DNA of 7,239 nucleotides from Duodenibacillus intestinigallinarum (lineage in GTDB: Bacteria > Pseudomonadota > Gammaproteobacteria > Burkholderiales > Burkholderiaceae_F), in the NCBI GenBank assembly GCA_019117105.1, contig DXAH01000080.1, positions 1 through 7,239 of the forward strand. The letters run 5' to 3'. The notes beneath the pieces were generated by a model that ran no database searches, was not told the DNA's origin, and saw nothing but the letters and a program-made list of their open reading frames with translations. This document shows positions 6,786-7,239 of this stretch, one piece after another (positions within the stretch are counted from its first letter, which is position 1; every line of letters begins with the position of its first letter). Position numbers and translations under genes: made by a program.

Positions 6786-6789
6786 AAGG
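6786..6789 (+). promoter_or_regulatory. Ribosome binding site of brnQ
   Basis: AAGG followed by a 7-nt spacer precedes the ATG at 6797, and this fixes the start of the transporter. Confidence 0.7.
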
Positions 6790-6796
6790 TGTATTC

Positions 6797-7239
6797 ATGC
6801 AATCGGATTCCCGAACGCGATTTATTCCTATTGGTCTGATGCTCTTTGCGCTCTTCTTCGGCGCGGGCAACCTCATCTTTCCGGCCTCCATGGGACAGGC
6901 CGCCGGCACCGATGTCTGGTGGGCTTTGCTGGGCTTTTGCATCACCGGTGTCGGTCTGCCTCTACTCACCGTGATGGCCGTGGGCTATTCCGGTCTTCCC
7001 GGTGTGCGTGAAATTGGCAACCGCGTCCATCCGTGGTTCGGCGTTTTCTATTCCACAGTCTGCATTCTGGCCATCGGTCCTTGCTTTGCTGTTCCTCGTA
7101 CCGGTACGGTCTCCTGGGAAATTGCAATTGTTCCTTTCCTTGAGCCGTCTCAACTCGAAGTCGGCATGCCGATCTTTCTGGCTGTCTTTTTGGGCGTAGC
7201 CGGATGGCTTGCTGCGTCTCCGTCCAAACTTGTGGATCG
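6797..7239 (+). CDS. brnQ: BrnQ-family branched-chain amino-acid symporter (5' part; runs off window)
   Basis: N-terminal 147 residues of an LIVCS-family inner-membrane carrier that takes up leucine, isoleucine and valine with Na+ or H+. The start MQSDSRTRFIPIGLMLFALF is followed by the family signature FFGAGNLIFP (about residues 20-29), a second membrane segment with GFCITGVGLPLLTVMAVGY (about 46-64), and the conserved IGPCFAVPRTGTVSWE stretch (about 93-108) typical of BrnQ. A further hydrophobic segment begins near 124. About three of the usual twelve membrane helices, plus the start of a fourth, are in view. The ATG at 6797 has a good ribosome site and begins just before the first helix. 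Divergent from bcsA, so not part of the cellulose operon; sharing the intergenic region does not imply a functional link. The ion coupled and the exact substrate preference cannot be read here. Confidence 0.93.
   Translation, partial: MQSDSRTRFIPIGLMLFALFFGAGNLIFPASMGQAAGTDVWWALLGFCITGVGLPLLTVMAVGYSGLPGVREIGNRVHPWFGVFYSTVCILAIGPCFAVPRTGTVSWEIAIVPFLEPSQLEVGMPIFLAVFLGVAGWLAASPSKLVD

Larger units (their letters stand above)
5997..6796. other. Divergent bcsA-brnQ intergenic region
   Basis: About 0.8 kb separates the preferred bcsA start (0.72 kb from the TTG alternative) from brnQ. I find no protein gene with a convincing start, ribosome site and coding character. No tRNA, CRISPR or known riboswitch core (c-di-GMP GEMM, TPP, SRP RNA, tmRNA) is recognisable. 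The region is AT-rich around 6220-6450 and contains many inverted repeats, described separately, so it most likely holds both promoters and structured leaders or a small RNA. Confidence 0.7.

Noticed and set aside
6610..6969. Possible 119-residue minus-strand protein across the brnQ start
   Set aside because: It overlaps the secure brnQ N-terminus and its ribosome site on the opposite strand, and shows no domain or start signal.

Overview
The window holds most of a bacterial cellulose synthesis (bcs) operon on the minus strand and the start of a divergent amino-acid transporter gene on the plus strand. The proteins are clearly proteobacterial. BcsA and BcsZ can be followed motif by motif against the E. 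coli proteins, including the N-terminal membrane extension of BcsA. Coding DNA is moderately GC-rich and the intergenic region is AT-richer. A beta- or gammaproteobacterium is likely. A host-associated Burkholderiales member of the Sutterellaceae type is only a guess, because no marker gene is present.

Minus strand, in transcription order: bcsA (5996 to 3429; catalytic inner-membrane cellulose synthase with a C-terminal PilZ domain), 21 nt, bcsB (3407 to 1191; periplasmic, membrane-anchored co-synthase subunit), 19 nt, then bcsZ (1171 to beyond position 1; periplasmic GH8 endoglucanase, 3' end outside the window). The tight spacing indicates one transcript. BcsA polymerises UDP-glucose and extrudes the glucan. 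BcsB receives it in the periplasm, and BcsZ would normally trim or edit it. An outer-membrane exporter (bcsC) would be expected downstream but is not visible.

Plus strand: 6797 to the right edge encodes the first 147 residues of a BrnQ-type branched-chain amino-acid symporter.

The divergent intergenic region (about 0.7-0.8 kb, 5997-6796) encodes no convincing protein but is rich in secondary structure. It holds a terminator-like hairpin with a T-run just upstream of bcsA (6084-6120, minus), a long two-part imperfect hairpin (6263-6338), an AT-rich stretch with short inverted repeats (6398-6447), and a run of hairpins leading to brnQ (6477-6743).

The most unusual points are two apparent losses of key residues in otherwise intact-looking proteins. 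The BcsA PilZ domain lacks most of the RxxxR and D/NxSxxG cyclic-di-GMP signature. BcsZ keeps its catalytic acid Glu but has Asn where E. coli BcsZ has the catalytic base Asp243. Together they suggest a cellulose system with changed regulation and changed hydrolase function.
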